A stretch of DNA of 5,371 nucleotides from Methanosaeta sp. NSP1 (GTDB lineage Archaea > Halobacteriota > Methanosarcinia > Methanotrichales > Methanotrichaceae), in assembly GCA_002256595.1 (NCBI GenBank), contig NOLC01000115.1, positions 1 to 5,371 of the forward strand, read 5' to 3'. The position numbers and the translations under genes are program-made. Shown one piece after another: positions 4,500 to 5,371 of this stretch (positions are counted from its first letter, which is position 1; each line of letters begins with the position of its first letter). Below the pieces are notes generated by a model. It searched no databases and was not told where the DNA came from. It saw nothing but the letters and a program-made list of their open reading frames with translations.

Positions 4500-5371
4500 T
4501 CAGCCGCAGCTTCCCATCTCCGCCAAGTAAGGCTGATTTTCCTTGAGGCACCACTGCATCTGGCGCATGAGATGCTTTATCCCCTCCTCCTTCAAGCCGG
4601 TCTCCTGCAGCTTCTGGACCATGACCTCGGCCAGGCTGCCCTGCTCAATTCTCCTTACTATCAATCGCAGATACCTCTTCTCCTCTGCTGTGGCGCTCTT
4701 CTCTGCCAGCCTGAGCAGCCTCTCTAGCTCTGGCCGCAGGCCCGCCGTGCCCCGGCGCATGGCCTCCTCCAGCAAGCCCAGGAGGCTACCCTCATCCTCC
4801 TCCAGGGACAGGTCGGATCGGAGCAGGGCCAAAAGGAAGGCAGAGAAGGCCATATCCGAGTGCAGGCACTCCTGCTCGTCTATGGCTTTTATCTCCAGGC
4901 AGCTTCTGGTAAACCTGACTATGACGCCGCGGGAGTTGACCCACTCCCGGCAGAGGATCTCTGCGCCTTGCTTCTTGAGCTGGGTGTATATGCCCCGATT
5001 GATCTTTACATAATCGTCCACCTTCTCCAGCTTGATAGCCGCCTGGTTCTGTCGGTAGTAGACCAGCCGGTTGTCCATGTAGGGGGTAATCTTTCCCTCC
5101 ACCAGGGGCGAGGAGGCGGATACGGCCACCAGATAGGGCATCAGAGAGCGGATTTTGTTGAACATAGCAGTCAGCTCTTCCTCACCATGATAAGGAATGT
5201 TGATCTGCAGGGCCTGAATATTCAGCCAGCCGTGCTGTCTGATATTGAATAGCCGGTCGTATACCTGATAGTACTCCTGCTCGTCGTGATCCCAGTAAGT
5301 GGTCTCTTCCAGCTTCAGCAAAGGATGCATTCCCAGGCCCATGAAGGCATACTCATGATTGGTGGCCTGAT
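4500..5371 (-). CDS. GCS2-family glutamate-cysteine ligase-like protein, partial
   Basis: The 3' part of a carboxylate-amine ligase of the GCS2 (YbdK/COG2170-like) family, which couples ATP to amide-bond formation, typically glutamate plus cysteine. The frame is open to the right edge (nine more codons, encoding QATNHEYAF, precede the ATG at 5342). Family members are about 370 residues, so roughly 80-90 N-terminal residues are probably outside and 5342 is not the true start. Numbering from that Met: GMHP near 4-7, NIQALQINIPY (41-51) in the nucleotide/metal strand, SASSPL (75-80), DNR (90-92), SRG (137-139) with RF (143-144), and LEIKAID (149-155). The metal strand has Q-x-N instead of YbdK's H-x-H, as in plant/proteobacterial-type GshA. 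The last motif has Lys where LE-[IV]-R is usual. A Leu/Glu-rich helical C-terminus (about 180-270) ends in CG. It is followed by the disulfide reductase after 53 bases. Product and substrate are inferred. Other amide ligations are possible. Confidence 0.85.
   Translation of the reverse strand, partial: QATNHEYAFMGLGMHPLLKLEETTYWDHDEQEYYQVYDRLFNIRQHGWLNIQALQINIPYHGEEELTAMFNKIRSLMPYLVAVSASSPLVEGKITPYMDNRLVYYRQNQAAIKLEKVDDYVKINRGIYTQLKKQGAEILCREWVNSRGVIVRFTRSCLEIKAIDEQECLHSDMAFSAFLLALLRSDLSLEEDEGSLLGLLEEAMRRGTAGLRPELERLLRLAEKSATAEEKRYLRLIVRRIEQGSLAEVMVQKLQETGLKEEGIKHLMRQMQWCLKENQPYLAEMGSCG

Noticed and set aside
4447..4554. N-terminal extension of the disulfide reductase to an ATG at 4554
   Set aside because: The 36 extra residues are basic and unlike the family, whose FAD motif starts within the first 10 residues. 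The extension would overlap the ligase gene, and a TATA-like box lies inside it.
4543..5252. Plus-strand open frames of 156 and 130 codons
   Set aside because: Both are antisense to the GCS2-family ligase, and their low-complexity Ser/Arg-rich or unmatched translations look like frame shadows.
1..5371. CRISPR array, tRNA, rRNA or insertion sequence
   Set aside because: I saw no regularly spaced direct repeats, no tRNA T-arm or acceptor pattern, no rRNA-like stretch and no transposase motifs on either strand.

Overview
The window reads most naturally as a piece of a methanogenic euryarchaeon chromosome. The reasons are a rubredoxin and FprA-type flavodiiron pair, a stand-alone 45-residue C2H2 zinc finger, TATA-like A/T boxes about 25-35 bases before several starts, few clear Shine-Dalgarno sites, and roughly balanced GC. 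Methanothrix (Methanosaeta) or a relative in Methanosarcinales is my best guess. This is an inference from gene style, not a match I could run.

Layout. Bases 1-268 hold no recognisable gene but do hold two inverted repeats. Then, all on the minus strand: a TauE/SafE-family membrane exporter (269-1114), the flavodiiron protein FprA (1210-2391) and a rubredoxin (2413-2589). The rubredoxin lies only 21 bases upstream of fprA, and the two almost certainly share a transcript. A 158-base divergent spacer with a dyad over a TATA-like box separates the rubredoxin from a tiny plus-strand C2H2 zinc-finger gene (2748-2885). That gene is followed by a convincing hairpin plus T-tract terminator. Convergent to it on the minus strand are a pyridine nucleotide-disulfide oxidoreductase (3013-4446) and, upstream of that, the 3' part of a GCS2-family carboxylate-amine (glutamate-cysteine) ligase (4500 to the right edge, N-terminus outside the window).

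How the genes fit together. Rubredoxin passes electrons in many anaerobes, and FprA reduces O2 to water (in methanogens with F420H2 as donor), so this half is an oxygen-defence operon. The other half pairs a putative gamma-glutamylcysteine synthetase with a disulfide reductase whose dinucleotide-binding loop resembles glutathione reductase (NADPH type) rather than dihydrolipoamide dehydrogenase (NADH type). The pairing resembles the gamma-glutamylcysteine / bis-gamma-glutamylcystine reductase thiol system known from haloarchaea. A small-molecule thiol redox system in this organism is the most interesting hypothesis in the window. The zinc-finger protein sits between the two halves and could be a local regulator. 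The exporter could move a sulfur-containing anion. These last two roles are inferred from position and family only.
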